The notes under the pieces were generated by a model. That model saw only the letters and a program-made list of their open reading frames with translations. It was not told the DNA's origin and did no database searches. The position numbers and the translations under genes were made by a program. From Chrysaora quinquecirrha (lineage: Eukaryota; Cnidaria; Scyphozoa; Semaeostomeae; Pelagiidae), in contig JACTAT010000060.1 in NCBI GenBank assembly GCA_014526335.1, positions 7,173,793-7,237,792 on the forward strand: a stretch of 64,000 nucleotides of DNA, written 5' to 3'. Shown here piece after piece: positions 9,401-17,343 of the stretch (position 1 is its first letter; each line of letters opens with the position of its first letter).

Positions 9401-12105
9401 GTGACTGTTCTTCGCGGTTTATAAAGTCTTTGAGACCTTTCGTGAAAAGTTGCAAATCGAAATGCGGTCCTTTACCACAATCCCCAATAGATTTTCTTAC
9501 TTTGGGTGGAAGCTTTTCCTCTAAGATGGGTATGATAAAGGGAGCACAGGCGTCGACGTCTATCTGTAAGGCTTCTAATGAACGTATGTCCCCCATTAGA
9601 GAATTGTAAAATTGCCTGAGGCTAGAGGCCAGAAGGGCAGGCTTCGGCATCCTCAATAGATTATTTACGTGGGCCCGAATGATGCGTCTTGGCAGACCGA
9701 AATTTTCCTCGAGGGTTTGTTCAAGGACGGCGTAATTTTGCTCGGAGGGAATGATACCCTTAACGGTTTCTAATGCGTCTCCTCGCAGTTGGCCCATGAG
9801 ATACGTAAATTTAGCAGATCTTGGGAGATCTTGCGATTTGCCTACTTGAGATTGAAAACGTTCCCAAAACCCAAGCCATTCCGTGATTTTTCCGTCGAAA
9901 GTGGGAAGCTTTAAGTCTGGTAACTTAGAACGTAACGGTGTAGTCGGAGGTGGAGTTTGAGTGAGAAGAGGGATGGGCAACGCAGGTTTTTCACTTTTAG
10001 AGATAACAAATGCAAGCTTATTGAGCTTACCTCGGTTGAGGGATGTTACCTCGTCAACTTCGTCGAAAAAGGCATCCATATCAGCTTCATCTTCAAATTC
10101 CTCCAGAATAACTTCGCGGATATCTTTGTCCAAGTCGCTGCATTCCTTGAACTGTTCGTTGAGCGCTTCGAACGTAGATTTGATCGTTGAAATTTCTTCG
10201 TTTGAGAAGAACGGATTGTCGAGTAAACCAGATACTTCGTTGTAGATTTTCGTAAACGTGCGACGGAGCTGTCTTCTGTCTTGCTTCAATTTCTCGAGCG
10301 GACTTTTCTGTTTCGGCGGCATGGTTGAATGAATGAACACGAGAAAAAACGACGAACTAACGAATGACCATGAATGAACTCAGCAATACTCAGACGAACT
10401 GGTCACGGCACCAAATTGTGAAGCACAGAAAGAGACAGTCGTGTACTTTATACATAAATATATACAAAACAACCTTGAATACAATTATGAATTGGAAACG
10501 TGACTGAACTTGAACGTGGCTAACTACAACAATGACTAAAAACTAAGAATAAGAGAAAACAGGAAAAAGTCTAATCACGTGACTCGTGCCCAGTACTTGA
10601 CAATTAGGCCCTAGCCAAATGATCAAATACCCTTTATCAAACATTTGCAATTTGCTTATCAAGCACTGTTTCAACGTTTGGCAATGTCACAAAACATTGC
10701 TTGACAAGCAGAATGCGCTGCGCGATGTTTTTGAAAGAAGTTCAAAAACATTTTATGCTTAACGCAAGCAAAAAATGTTCGAAGAGCATTGTAATGCGAG
10801 GTGGCCAAACAGTGAGACATTGTGTTAAAAAGCAAATTTGAAATGCTTGACAAACTGTGTGTAATCTATGTAATCGCCGGGCATTTCATAGCGTAAAATT
10901 GTCTTGTACTATAAGCAAAATGTGCAGTGATAAAATGGACTTATGCAGTGAAGTGATGAAAGAAACTTAGTGCATTGATTCAGTCTTAGGTATTAGCCCA
11001 AAAGAAAAACATGTGACAGACCTATCTAACTACACAACGAATGCCTTTCAACCGAGGTTGTCGGTAAAATGGGGGAAGTCAATTTTGTTGGTCGGTAAAA
11101 TGGCATGTTCCTGTTCTTGTTCTTAGAATTTGTAAGCTAAAGACGTAAAATGGCCAACAGAGCAATTCTAGAGATGTTTTATCAAAAATTGATCAACAAG
11201 TTTGATTTAGGGTGTATACCCCAAGATCCCTCTAGGATGCAACAGCGCATATTTCTCGATTTTCTACGTTAATCACCGTGTGTTATTTTCAACTTGTTCA
11301 ACATCCTAGCCAAAAGGGCTATTTACGTCCTTGAAAGTTGTGTCTGCCTGGTATCGCGGTTAGCAGATATCATTATGTTCTTTAAAAAGTCTGATTTCTT
11401 GTTCAATACTACCATACTCTTTCAATAAGGCAAGATAGTCAGTTTCTTGCTTGGAGAAGGCTTTTGACAGGGCCTTGTTCATGAGAGTCCGACCACTGGG
11501 TCCGTGTTTTAAGGGCCCTTAAACAAGAGAATAGTATGAAGATACAAGCGAGACAATGCTTGAGTGAAGTTTCTCGTTATTTTCAAGGTGATCGTGTTGC
11601 ATTGCTGATTACAACGGTGTTGGCAATTGTATTCCTGCTACAGTTCATCAGTGCAACTCTTCCCAAAGTCCATTACGCCAAGGGTATTGATTATTACCTT
11701 ATTGGCTGTTTTGCACAGATATTTCTTGGACTGCTTGAAACAGTTATTGCAACCAATTATGTGAAACGTCAAAATAAAAGGCAAAACAAAGGAAATGATG
11801 ATTTCAAAGCCAGAGTCAATGCGACTGAAATGAATGTACGCAACGAGCAAAATATAAAGTTAAAACATCAACATCATAATACAATTGCTGACGAAATTTC
11901 ATTGGACGGATTCGCTGTTGACATGGCAACAAAAGAAAAGCCTGAATGTGATTTCTCAACTGCAGCAGCAACAACAACAAATCAAGAAAAGGAATGTGAC
12001 GAGGTTAATGTAATTGACAGGATGTCAAGAGTGGTTTTTCCACTGGCATTTGTCCTGTTTAACGTGATATATTGGGTCATATATATTTACGTCATAGAGT
12101 ACTGA
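476..12105 (+). CDS. Cys-loop ligand-gated ion channel subunit (GABA-A/glycine-receptor-like), copy 1, 5' partial
   Basis: Eight exons with matching phases and GT-AG borders: 476-545, 889-977, 1127-1194, 1853-2070, 2663-2745, 3432-3563, 4162-4296 and 11588-12105, giving about 436 residues. The ATG exon is not visible and probably lies left of the window. In order the product shows a hydrophobic signal peptide (VLLLAWTSIVV); an extracellular ligand-binding domain with the loop-A signature WSPDIFFPNA and the 13-residue Cys-loop (C-HLHLRSFPLDKQK-C); M1 (YYVFQIYIPCTLIVVSSWL); M2 (RVALLITTVLAIVFLL); M3; a cytoplasmic loop of about 95 residues rich in K, N and H; M4 (VVFPLAFVLFNVIYWVIYIY); and a stop. 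ITTVL in M2 and LPKVHYAKGID before M3 are typical of the anion-channel (GABA/glycine) branch. At the M2 start, however, it reads GDR where anion channels have PAR. It should be a plasma-membrane pentameric channel subunit; ligand and ion are not known. A BEL/Pao element sits antisense in the last intron. A second, broken copy follows at 16216-22318. Confidence 0.85.
1853..2070 (+). CDS. Receptor copy 1, ligand-binding-domain exon (loop D/loop A region)
   Basis: This exon follows the acceptor TTCCGGCAG and ends at AAAAG before GTACGT, starting in phase 0 and ending in phase 2. It encodes the strand VDLYLRIVWNDYRLRH, matching the family's loop-D strand, followed by DKIWSPDIFFPNA, the conserved W-x-P-D segment of loop A. 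The equivalent exon of copy 2 is 19003-19217, with the same phases and most residues kept. This makes it the best anchor for the family assignment. Confidence 0.9.
2663..2745 (+). CDS. Receptor copy 1, Cys-loop exon
   Basis: A short exon after CATCGTAG, ending before GTGAGT, in phases 2 and 1. It carries the complete Cys-loop: two cysteines 13 residues apart with the invariant F-P-x-D inside (SFPLDKQKC). Spliced to 3432 it continues LESYSHPVNELVLNW, the expected strand after the loop. Copy 2 has the same exon at 20093-20175. Confidence 0.9.
2932..3288. mobile_element. MITE with ACACGTTTTTTTTATAAG-type ends
   Basis: Inverted ends face each other: TACACACGTTTTTTTTATAA on the left and TTATAAAAAAAACGTGTAA on the right, both followed inward by an AAACCTAG-like or AGGTTT-like stretch. 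TA dinucleotides at both edges suggest a TA target site, as in Tc1/mariner elements, but this is inferred. The inside is AT-rich with repeated AAGAAAC motifs and no reading frame. Related ends occur at 13968-14376 and 59247-59505. Confidence 0.55.
4162..4296 (+). CDS. Receptor copy 1, M1 exon
   Basis: This exon is acceptor TTTTTCCAG to donor GTAGCG. It encodes RLSVITTYTRLIGYYVFQIY and the rest of transmembrane helix M1, including the conserved IPC, and ends at SIDEPG, just before the pore helix. It stops in phase 1, and the next coding exon, 7.3 kb away beyond the BEL/Pao insertion, opens in the matching phase (GGT GAT CGT). The copy-2 counterpart (21527 onward) matches only as far as LIVV. 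Confidence 0.9.
4447..4451. repeat. BEL/Pao target-site duplication, left
   Basis: ATTAG directly before the left LTR. The same five bases follow the right LTR at 10603-10607. Five bp is the usual target duplication for BEL/Pao. Confidence 0.9.
4452..4637 (-). repeat. BEL/Pao 3' LTR
   Basis: 186 bp, TG...CA ended, identical by eye to the LTR at 10417-10602. The gag-pol stop codon is only 21 bp away, so there is almost no 3' untranslated stretch. The bases just before this LTR on the sense strand (CGCCCGGCCCCCAGTG) are not purine-rich, so a standard polypurine tract is not visible. Confidence 0.92.
4659..10322 (-). CDS. BEL/Pao gag-pol polyprotein
   Basis: One uninterrupted frame. The first ATG with good context (ACCATGCC) is at 10322; the frame stays open slightly further upstream but has no ATG there. 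Counting from six codons upstream of that ATG: a charged coiled N-terminus; a gag region of DUF1759 type (LPTFDGKITEWLGFWERF, about 146-163); three zinc-knuckle-like CCHC units (about 349-410); an aspartic protease with FFDEGSQRSY (about 568-576); reverse transcriptase (about 860-1010) with ADIQRAF and the box YVDN in place of the common YVDD; RNase H (about 1160-1295; TDAS, WTDSE); the integrase zinc-binding HHCC (about 1467-1505); the integrase core D, D, E (about 1539, 1602, 1652; GVDFTG, SDNAQTF, YERL); and a DUF5641-like tail (RHRWDIGVIEE). It makes the capsid and the enzymes for copying and inserting the element. No frameshift or stop was found, so it may be functional. Confidence 0.95.
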   Translation of the reverse strand: MPPKQKSPLEKLKQDRRQLRRTFTKIYNEVSGLLDNPFFSNEEISTIKSTFEALNEQFKECSDLDKDIREVILEEFEDEADMDAFFDEVDEVTSLNRGKLNKLAFVISKSEKPALPIPLLTQTPPPTTPLRSKLPDLKLPTFDGKITEWLGFWERFQSQVGKSQDLPRSAKFTYLMGQLRGDALETVKGIIPSEQNYAVLEQTLEENFGLPRRIIRAHVNNLLRMPKPALLASSLRQFYNSLMGDIRSLEALQIDVDACAPFIIPILEEKLPPKVRKSIGDCGKGPHFDLQLFTKGLKDFINREEQSQAVNDSQAIHPPPSRYETPGPLATTSTLATTVNSRCQLCKGPHAASQCPMPANDKTTTVIRNKLCLNCLYSGHRVANCTARGRCAKCKGKHHTGLHGIRIHSNATNDNSRRNTATNRQPPSRVNTNAAVISHDSLPTTSATDTTPNVSDVPSPTITSNCASVFPHSTPVLNIKEIHSLDQCDIYSSSSVVDKSSFVVKNKETLNNNLNIDSVQLNSTFDSKISEKVISSSATILLKTAKAIAVSNDKKLTARIFFDEGSQRSYVRTDFASKLGLTPSSYELLSVSGFGGNVTEHNHGVTMIGLETPTGIESVRVLMSEEIVKPLNHFGCSDIKSHPRLQELNLANDFHENSFVVDILLGADAAYRFLGAIDASSTEPLIQNSKFGFIVSGPLPTNVSSAFTSPAKQEIKEISSNSQETKTATSESSMRIENIVENAELFIQLDRLFQSQSHVSDSETNKNSNEFLHDYRQKIEFRNGQYFAPLPWKENHPPLPSNLNLCKQRLNQVTSRLNKLCLMDAYCNVMAEHLKKGYIEELSDFSEPWPEQGCHYLPHFFVLKDSETTPLRIVFAAHSGKVSLNDCLYTGPCLLNNLNELLLRFRFPQVAFVADIQRAFLNVKLREEDRPFVRFLWYKDNDPSKEICVYTYTTIVFGHTSSPMSLGAVLLEHLNQFESPVAVDMSQKLYVDNLLSGVENEATAESYFHEAREIMKQGNFVLRQWCTNSDSLRKTIADNNTGTQSPIISVLGLSWNSETDSISFQEHNFDSNHASLTKRKVLSMASQLYDPLGFILPTAITARIFIAGLWEEKYGWEQPLPPTKVAEWLRIEKELNSVSRTQFPRWINFDHNQPVSLHVFTDASKNAMGATAYLSQGSQSFLLGSKSKLAPRNKSLTIPQLELSAMLLGAQFCASLLDIVKKDFHQVSVHLWTDSEIALYWLSSNRKLKQFVQNKVDAINRLFESSFWGHTPSQENPADLVSRGCSAFTLQTSTLWNRGPSWIIDKSLWPKWPKLQPDSTTVMTAVAQEHLTHENSRSICNVIDLERFNTYSHLLGTSVYVSRFCNRTGVTGPPTAAELELVENEWLRQQQRQYYPQVVDYLSSKDTNTRGAIPPIVRQLNLFSDDNGLIRTKGRFALESSLILLPRSSRFTNLLILNSHHRMHHIGVGGTIVALRNRFWVPAARATTRRLLRKCVQCKKVTGRHYTLPTSPELPKFRQDTSVRPFSNIGVDFTGHLTVKDRSGDHVKVYICLFTCLTTRALNLEIVEDLTTSSFLQAFRRHCSVFSTPQLILSDNAQTFKRADQDLQTLLSNFDSLAVQRTFAQKRIRFLYIPARSPHWGGVYERLIGLTKTSLKKVLGRSLISLPELYTLIKEIQAVLNDRPLTSINSDVHDLQPLTPSHLLFGFNVTSLPHPSLDTAEYDPTFGDADAISRAQHRRTTLYQHFLQRFQKEYLSLLRETHSYQNNKHHVSHNVVKVGDIVLIADTDTPRHRWDIGVIEELILGHDGLCRAAVVRNSKGRTTRSLVKLYPVELNVNDTFVNSSKDNDINSAFEQSEEEGNHRPLPRRAAVAARDAIQAQLIDMSQD
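10401..10413 (-). promoter_or_regulatory. Retrotransposon primer-binding site
   Basis: Sense-strand TGGTGCCGTGACC begins three bases inside the 5' LTR. A start of TGG, complementary to a tRNA CCA end, is expected for tRNA priming. The tRNA was not identified. Confidence 0.7.
10417..10602 (-). repeat. BEL/Pao 5' LTR
   Basis: 186 bp, same sequence as the 3' LTR. A TATAAA box on the sense strand (10447-10452) lies about 30 bp from the inner LTR edge, so transcription would start close to the LTR end and leave a very short R-U5 part. Confidence 0.92.
10603..10607. repeat. BEL/Pao target-site duplication, right
   Basis: ATTAG, matching 4447-4451. The host sequence reads through cleanly as GGTATTAGGCCC once the element is removed. 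Confidence 0.9.
10628..10860. repeat. Imperfect inverted repeat, possible MITE
   Basis: The left arm (ATTTGCAATTTGCTTATC...GTTTGGC) and right arm (GCCAAACAGTG...AAGCAAATTTGAAATGCTTG) are imperfect reverse complements, about 50 bp each. It lies in the receptor intron right of the BEL/Pao element. No target duplication could be set with confidence. Confidence 0.4.
11588..12105 (+). CDS. Receptor copy 1, M2-M3-loop-M4 exon
   Basis: The exon opens after TTATTTTCAAG; an in-frame ATG 52 bp upstream (11536) is intronic. It encodes GDRVALLITTVLAIVFLLQF (M2), LPKVHYAKGIDYYLIGC into M3, a polar cytoplasmic loop with an HQHH run and Thr/Ala repeats, and M4 ending VIYWVIYIYVIEY. Numbering M2 from R0', the 6' residue is Thr and the 9' gate residue is Leu, as usual, while -1' is Asp. 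It is the last exon and ends at a stop. Confidence 0.9.
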
Positions 12106-12820
12106 AAAAACTAGTATTGCCCAATAGTACTCGTATAAACGAAAATGTTCTTGAAGATCATTTCAAAGCTCAGTTCCGAAAGAAAGATGTTGCATGTCCA
12201 CAGAAACTAAAACTTCCACTAAATATTGCATACTGGTACTCAACATGACAATATGCCATCCCGCCCTTGGGACAAAAAGGCTCGATAGCACCTTCACATG
12301 ATGACACTCACCTATCGAGGGCACGAGGGCGTTGTATGCACGAGTTTTTGAGTGCACGCTAGAGAAAATTCACGGAGCACATACGAAAAGCAATTTAGCA
12401 GACACAGTTTTTTATAGTGGCTATAACTTTGAGGTTTTTGTTTAATATAGTTGACAATATATTAATTTGGTTTTTTTGAATTTTTTAATGTTCTAGCTGG
12501 TGTTTTTTAGAATCTGAATTCAACAGAAAAAGGTACGTTGTAAATTTTCTAATTTTGAGAAGGTTCTTTCTGCAATGGTGCTTTTCATGACGATAGTTTT
12601 GAAGAAGGTAAATTTTGATTTCTTTCATATTTTTGTGTTTCAACCGTAGATTGTGTGTGCAGCCTTCATATAGGCATGCTAAAAATGATGCGGGACAATG
12701 CTGGAACGAATCAAGCATTTCGACCATTTTGACTGGTCGATGCTAATCAGGTCGGGTTTTGATTGGCTATCGTAGAAGACCCAAGGACTTGCTACTATGA
12801 AAATACTTCTTTTGTTCTTA
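12106..12820. other. Gap between receptor copies, first part
   Basis: Probably receptor copy 1 3' untranslated and spacer sequence. It is AT-rich with T-runs. No reading frame with recognisable similarity and no clear repeat was seen. Confidence 0.4.
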
Positions 12821-13168
12821 GGGTGTGTCTGATTTGGGATTTCTAGACCTACTACCTAGGCTGTGAAACCGGGATTCGGTCATTACGTAAGTCCCACTCT
12901 TCGCAAACAGCAACGGCAACCTTTAGCAACAGCAACAACCATTTTCATTAAAAATTGAATTGGATGACCTAGTGCTCAGAGTGGATTTTCGGAATAAATG
13001 ACGTTTGAACAAGTAATGTTTTGTTATTTTGAGTGACTTTTCTATCAGATTGGCCTAAGGAGCGAAAACTACGACCCGCGTAAAAATCTAGGGATTCTGG
13101 AGCAATCAAAACGATCTTGCCTCTACCAAATCTCCCGTTTTCGAAATTCGTACTAATCAAACACGGCC
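12821..13168. mobile_element. Tourist/PIF-Harbinger-like MITE
   Basis: 348 bp, with ends GGGTGTGTCTGATT and AATCAAACACGGCC in inverted orientation and TTA on both sides (12818-12820, 13169-13171). It has the same target-site type and similar end bases as the elements at 57-449 and 16528-16962, but a different interior, so it is a separate subfamily. Confidence 0.65.
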
Positions 13169-13967
13169 TTAGTTTCATTACGTTACAAAACTACGACACA
13201 AGAATTAATTAAAATGGTAGGTGTTCGTATCAAAAGACCTATTTTCGTAGCTTGAGTTGCGGTACTGTTATAAAAAGGTTTCTGTAAAAAGAGTGTATTC
13301 ACTCCTTTAACAGAAGAGTGCTTTCTCAATAGACTGCATTCTAATACTCTTTCACTATTTCATCACGATTCTAAAAGTGCATTCTATTACTTAATAAAAT
13401 GAATTGTTTTTCAAAATATTTTGATGGAACATTCTTGATTGTGAATTTTTGATTTAAAGAGAGGATGCAGCTCAAACAGCTGCCAGTCTGCCGAAAGCTT
13501 TAAGAGATTGTATTGACTGTTTTCTAGCTACATCAATTGTACGCTGGTGGTTGGTGTTGTCTTTCTGCAATATTAATACGGTAAATGTTTTGTAAGCGGT
13601 ATTTCTTTCTTGTATTGTACGTTTTTTTGTGTTATGGAATCCGTTCCTTAACACAGAATCTTTTTATTCTAGTGAGTGTTTTGCAATACACCTTTTCGAC
13701 GAACGGCCGCTATAACGGATTTTTTCCAAAATTCCAAGATATCTAGTTTTCGATGAGAAAGATCATATATAGCATCCAAAACGTTGACGGTGCAAATTTT
13801 TACTCTTCTAGCACTTGTAATATTGATTTTATGAGCGTGTAATGTTCCCTATTCTATAAGGGCTTTGAAGGTGAAAAGTGACTGGGGGTGGAACTTCGAC
13901 TGTCTGAGCCCTTATACAAAAGTAAACTTTGCTCACTCGTGAAGTGCTAAGATAGTAAAACTTTGCA

Positions 13968-14376
13968 TAACTCGCTTTTTTTTATAAGGAACCTACCTCA
14001 TGGCCTAGTTCTTAAAGTTCCTTATTTTTGGACCTCTTTTGAAGCAATTGTAGTTCCAAAAGTTCCTTAATAGTTCCTTAATTTTAACTGCACATACAGT
14101 GGTCTTAACAATAAAAGAGAGACATTTGCATGTGAGCAAAGCTCGAGACTACTCAAAGAAACATTGGATACATGCTTAACGTAAAATTTATGTGATTTTC
14201 GACTGCAAATGAATGGAACCGGCTTTCTAATCCTTGATTATTTGCAGTGATAAAAGTACTCAACATTCAAAAGTTCCTTAATGATTTTCTCTTTAGTAGT
14301 ATAAGTTCTTTAAATTTTCGGGCCTTCTACATGTAGGTTCCTTATAAAGTGGTTCCTTATAAAAAAAAGCGTGTAA
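13968..14376. mobile_element. MITE with CGCTTTTTTTATAAGGAACC ends
   Basis: Left end TAACTCGCTTTTTTTATAAG and right end CTTATAAAAAAAAGCGTGTAA are inverted copies. Inside, GTTCCTTA/TAAGGAAC motifs recur many times (for example AAAGTTCCTTATTTTTGG and AAAAGTTCCTTAATG). No coding sequence. It looks related to the element at 2932-3288. Confidence 0.55.
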
Positions 14377-15376
14377 GACTAAATTTTGGCTGCTTGTCTA
14401 ATACGAATTCTTATGGAAAACTCTATATCTTGAAATTTGAAAAAATTTCCATAATGGTGGCCGTTTGTCGTGTCGGTGTATATTAGTCAATATGAAATTC
14501 CAAACAGGTGCAATTCTCTTTATTTAATAAGGAACTGATCAATAAACAACTAGAGCTGAGATTTTGTTAAAATTTTGGTGAAATAGCTTTCTTTATACTG
14601 TACACCCTTGCAAACTTGTCAATTACATTGAAAAGCCAGAAAAGAACCAAAATAAGAGGTTTTAGGGGTACCAGTCATTCTGCGAAGGCTGAAATACTAC
14701 ATATGTTAAGCAATTCTTGAGGGCTGGACCAAAGTTGCTTATTGAAAAAAGTGTATATATGTTCAATAGGATTATTTTTCTGTTTGGTTTCTTATTATGA
14801 TGTTTGTTCAACATTGCAGCGAACCGATTTTTCGTGTTTTGTTCTACAAATCAAAATTATTCTATTCACGTTTCGTAATCTCATCCTATTTTTGAAAGTG
14901 TTTTTGTTTGTCATAGCAGGTTTGATATAAAATAAAATCACTTAAAAATTTTGATGTCTTTTCATTGGGTTTATTATGGTTTCAGTCACCGTAGCCACAT
15001 GCAGGCTTTCAATGCTGCTTAAACTTGAATTCAATATTGGTTATAATTTTGTTATGTTTCCTCTTTTTTTGCAAGAAAGGGACAAGTTAAACTTGGTTTT
15101 TGCTGAAGATTGATGAACATGATATTTAGTAAGTATTATGTGCAGTAATATGTTAGTAAGGTATTCCTTTCCGCTTGAAACGCTGTTTAAACGCAATAGC
15201 GCAAGGCCCTGGTAAAATAATTGCGCATTTTGATTTTCTACAACGCCTTTTGAACATCTTTTAATGCACTCTTTCCTTTAAAAACCATTAAATTTTGACT
15301 GAGCTTGGCTGATTTCTTGAAACTTTGTCGATTTCATAGCTAAATGTTCTTAGTCTGTTCTTCTTTCTTCAGTTCC
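14377..15376. other. Spacer between receptor copies, no gene seen
   Basis: AT-rich sequence with only short, composition-driven reading frames. Copy 2's first (ATG) exon should lie somewhere in 12106-16215 but could not be picked out. Confidence 0.35.
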
Positions 15377-15598
15377 AAGCCAGGTTTATGTCTAACTGCG
15401 ATACGACAGAACTAACGTCAGCTAGAAGTAACTGCTAACTTATGTCGGCATATAAACAGGTAGTCAGAACTTATAGGATACAGTTGGAAGAGCACTTATG
15501 TCCGCGAATCAGTTGCGATAAACGAGTTTCAAAAATTGTCGCTTAGCAGTCGGCAACTAGATCTGATTGTGCGCGATGTGGACATAAGCCTCTGGCTT
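15377..15598. mobile_element. Short inverted-repeat element (possible MITE)
   Basis: Left arm AAGCCAGGTTTATGTC and right arm GACATAAGCCTCTGGCTT are inverted with small gaps; further in, AACTGCGATACGACA faces TGTGCGCGATGT. There is no protein frame and no sure target duplication. Confidence 0.45.
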
Positions 15599-16527
15599 TG
15601 CGAAGAGTTAAACGTCTCAGTGCAATACTGAATGGTGTAAAAGCATAACTTGCTTCATTACTCCTTTGTTTGTTTGCCTTTTCGTTTTATTTGTCTTGTC
15701 GGCTAGAATTCAGCCCAATTTTCTTAAGGCCTTTAAGTCGTCCCTTTGTGAGTGACGTTAAACTAAGTGGTCCCATGCCAGTATGCGGAATGCATAGTAG
15801 GCCTAAATTAGCTGAAAAAGCTAGAACTAAAAGCCTACTCAAAATAAAGTAACAAGAACAACAACAAAAGCTGATTAATACGGGGTTATTCATTGCAGAC
15901 CGCCGCCCCAGTACTTCCTCTCAATGTTACCATACCTCGTAATTCTTTCTGCCTTTTGGCTGGAGTAACGAAGGGTTGGTGACTCTACCCAATCTTCATG
16001 ACGAGTTCGACTCTTCCGGAATCGAATCAACAATCAGAGATAGCGCATCAGATTCGCTCACTGCAGTAGTTCGCTATTCTCAACATCCCTATTCTTACAA
16101 AAGTATAATAACGTCTTTGAATCGCAGCTTTGCAGTACAGAAAACAACCCTGCAACTGTCAAACATTCTCAGTCCTTATCCTACTCATGTCTATCGTGTT
16201 TCACATTTCTTGCAGACCGTTTCTCTATCCTTCTCGTCTCCATCTCCTGGATCAAAGTTTTGAGCTCTGCAGCTGGAACTGAAGATATTAGGTAAATTGT
16301 TTTATAATGATATAGTTAAAATATACCAACTAGCTAATTAAACTTGCTATCTTGCATTCTAAAAAAATATCAAAATTATAAAAAAAACTAAGTAATTTAT
16401 CAATCAAGAATACTTTTAAGAAAATAAGAATATCATTAAACGTAACCTGCGTTTTCAATACGTTGTTTTGATAACTCGCATGCAGATTTACGATTAGTAA
16501 AGGCTAAAGCCTTTGATTCTGTTCTTA

Positions 16528-16962
16528 GTGCCTGTTTATATGGAGCCGAGTTTCCCAGCTAGCCGAGTTACTTCTGGGCAGCGTTACACGAAGTATAACT
16601 ATCTTTCCTTCTTCTTTCTGCTTCTTGGCTTTGGGGAGTTCGTCTTCATGCACATCTACTGGGCGAGTGGCGGCCATGATTTGTTTTAATGTCAAATTCT
16701 TCGCAGTAAACGCATGCCCATTTTGTTCGATTTTGTCCCGGCTTGCCAAGTAACTCGGCATTTTGCCTTTATATGAGAGACCCGGGGAATTCGGCATGCC
16801 GAGATCTCGCCTGTTTTGCCGGGATCCCGGCTAGCCGAGTTACTCGTCTCTCTAAAATAAACAGGCAACTGGGATTACGTTAAATTTTGTATGCATGGCG
16901 GGTAGCTCAGACTGCCGGGTAACTCGGCTAGCCGGGTAATTCGGTTCCATATAAGCAGGTCC
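16528..16962. mobile_element. Tourist/PIF-Harbinger-like MITE
   Basis: 435 bp, TTA on both sides (16525-16527, 16963-16965). Left end GTGCCTGTTTATATGGAGCC; right end GGTTCCATATAAGCAGGTCC, its inverted copy. The interior repeats CTAGCCGAGTTACTCGG-like words in both orientations, including a near-end motif (AAATAAACAGGCA) at about 16855-16868 that could mark a nested or older end. It lies in the first visible intron of receptor copy 2. Confidence 0.72.
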
Positions 16963-17343
16963 TTAACTCAAATGTAGGGAACGTTTTATTTCTGTTGGAA
17001 TGAAGTTTCAGATTTGTTTGTATCCATATGAAACAGTGTAAAACACATATGATTTATAGTTTGGTTTGGTGTTTTAGAATTGTAAGTCATACAGTATTGA
17101 CAACAGTGATGATGACTTTGATTATTCTTTAGCCATTGCTTCTTGTCTTTCTTACAGAATAGCTCAAAAAGCAGATAAAAAATTTGAAGCCACACTGAAG
17201 AAAGTTTTTACGGATTACAATCCAGGCACAAGACCAAATGTCACAGGTATGGGGTAGTAATGATTTAACACCTTCTAAAGTTATCTTTCCACTATGACAA
17301 CTACTTGTTCGTAGTAATGCTAAAATCTAAATCTAAATGCAGG

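Larger units (their letters stand above)
4452..10602 (-). mobile_element. Complete BEL/Pao LTR retrotransposon
   Basis: A 6151-bp element made of two 186-bp LTRs, a primer-binding site next to the 5' LTR and one gag-pol frame on the minus strand, flanked by ATTAG duplications. The LTRs (4452-4637 and 10417-10602) look identical base for base, and the frame is open over about 1887 codons, so the insertion is young. It lies antisense in the receptor intron between the M1 and M2-M4 exons. The domain order protease, RT, RNase H, integrase and the DUF1759-type gag identify the BEL/Pao superfamily rather than Gypsy or Copia. No env-like frame is present. Confidence 0.95.

Noticed and set aside
4783..10245. 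Plus-strand and other-frame open frames inside the BEL/Pao element
   Set aside because: They are shadows of the 1887-codon gag-pol frame and show no domain of their own.
11536..11587. ATG at 11536 as the true start of a 189-residue membrane protein
   Set aside because: The frame from 11588 is the M2-M4 exon of the receptor. The acceptor at 11586-11587 fits the M1 exon's phase, and the copy-1 gene model needs no separate start.
15976..16263. 95-codon frame overlapping the signal-peptide exon of receptor copy 2
   Set aside because: It uses a different frame from the exon (16216-16291), whose reading matches copy 1, and has no similarity to anything recognised.
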